Assembly (NCBI GenBank): GCA_036375215.1
Contig: DASUSH010000041.1
Location: 1 to 8,346 of the forward strand
DNA length: 8,346 bases
Direction: 5' to 3'
Source of the DNA: DASUSH01 sp036375215
Lineage (GTDB): Bacteria; Actinomycetota; Thermoleophilia; Solirubrobacterales; 70-9
Under the pieces are notes generated by a model. It did no database searches and was not told the DNA's origin. It saw nothing but the letters and a program-made list of their open reading frames with translations. The stretch's first letter is position 1. Each line of letters starts with the position of its first letter. Both the position numbers and the translations under genes were made by a program. Positions 5,785 through 8,346 of this stretch are shown in pieces.

Positions 5785-8346
<2,562 letters not shown>

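Overview
This 8.3-kb window comes from a very GC-rich bacterial chromosome; nearly every codon in the real genes ends in G or C. Several traits suggest a deep-branching actinobacterium, possibly of the Thermoleophilia/Solirubrobacterales type: an nrdR-nrdJ operon for a B12-dependent ribonucleotide reductase, an archaeal-type topoisomerase I, and start codons placed directly behind TAnnnT -10 boxes. This placement is inferred from gene content and style; there is no rRNA or other marker in the window.

Layout. (1) 1-2016, minus: topA, a type IA topoisomerase whose C-terminus runs off the left edge. (2) 2050-2409, minus: a small four-helix membrane protein of unknown function whose true start is probably upstream of the first standard start codon. 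(3) 2500-3255, plus: a precorrin-2 dehydrogenase/sirohydrochlorin ferrochelatase (siroheme synthase) with an unusual cysteine-rich N-terminal extension. (4) 3288-5177, minus: a two-gene unit, a hemolysin III/PAQR-family membrane protein followed without any gap by a secreted PQQ-type glucose/sorbosone dehydrogenase; it converges on the siroheme gene. (5) 5281 to the right edge, plus: nrdR and nrdJ, overlapping by 8 bp, with nrdJ running off the window. No tRNA, rRNA, CRISPR, insertion sequence or phage gene was seen. The longest gene-free stretch is the 103-bp divergent region 5178-5280, which holds an NrdR box.

How the parts work together. NrdR senses nucleotide status through its ATP-cone and should repress its own operon through the box at 5221-5236 and a weaker copy at 5254-5269. 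NrdJ makes deoxynucleotides with adenosylcobalamin. The siroheme gene acts on precorrin-2, which is also a B12 precursor, so two tetrapyrrole-linked functions lie a few kb apart; any functional link is inference.

I found no wholly new multi-gene system. The items most worth following are the probably leaderless promoters shared by four genes, the cysteine-rich start of the siroheme gene, the possible ATC start of the small membrane protein, the 11-residue repeats fused to the hemolysin III protein, and the abrupt change of codon use at the nrdR/nrdJ junction.
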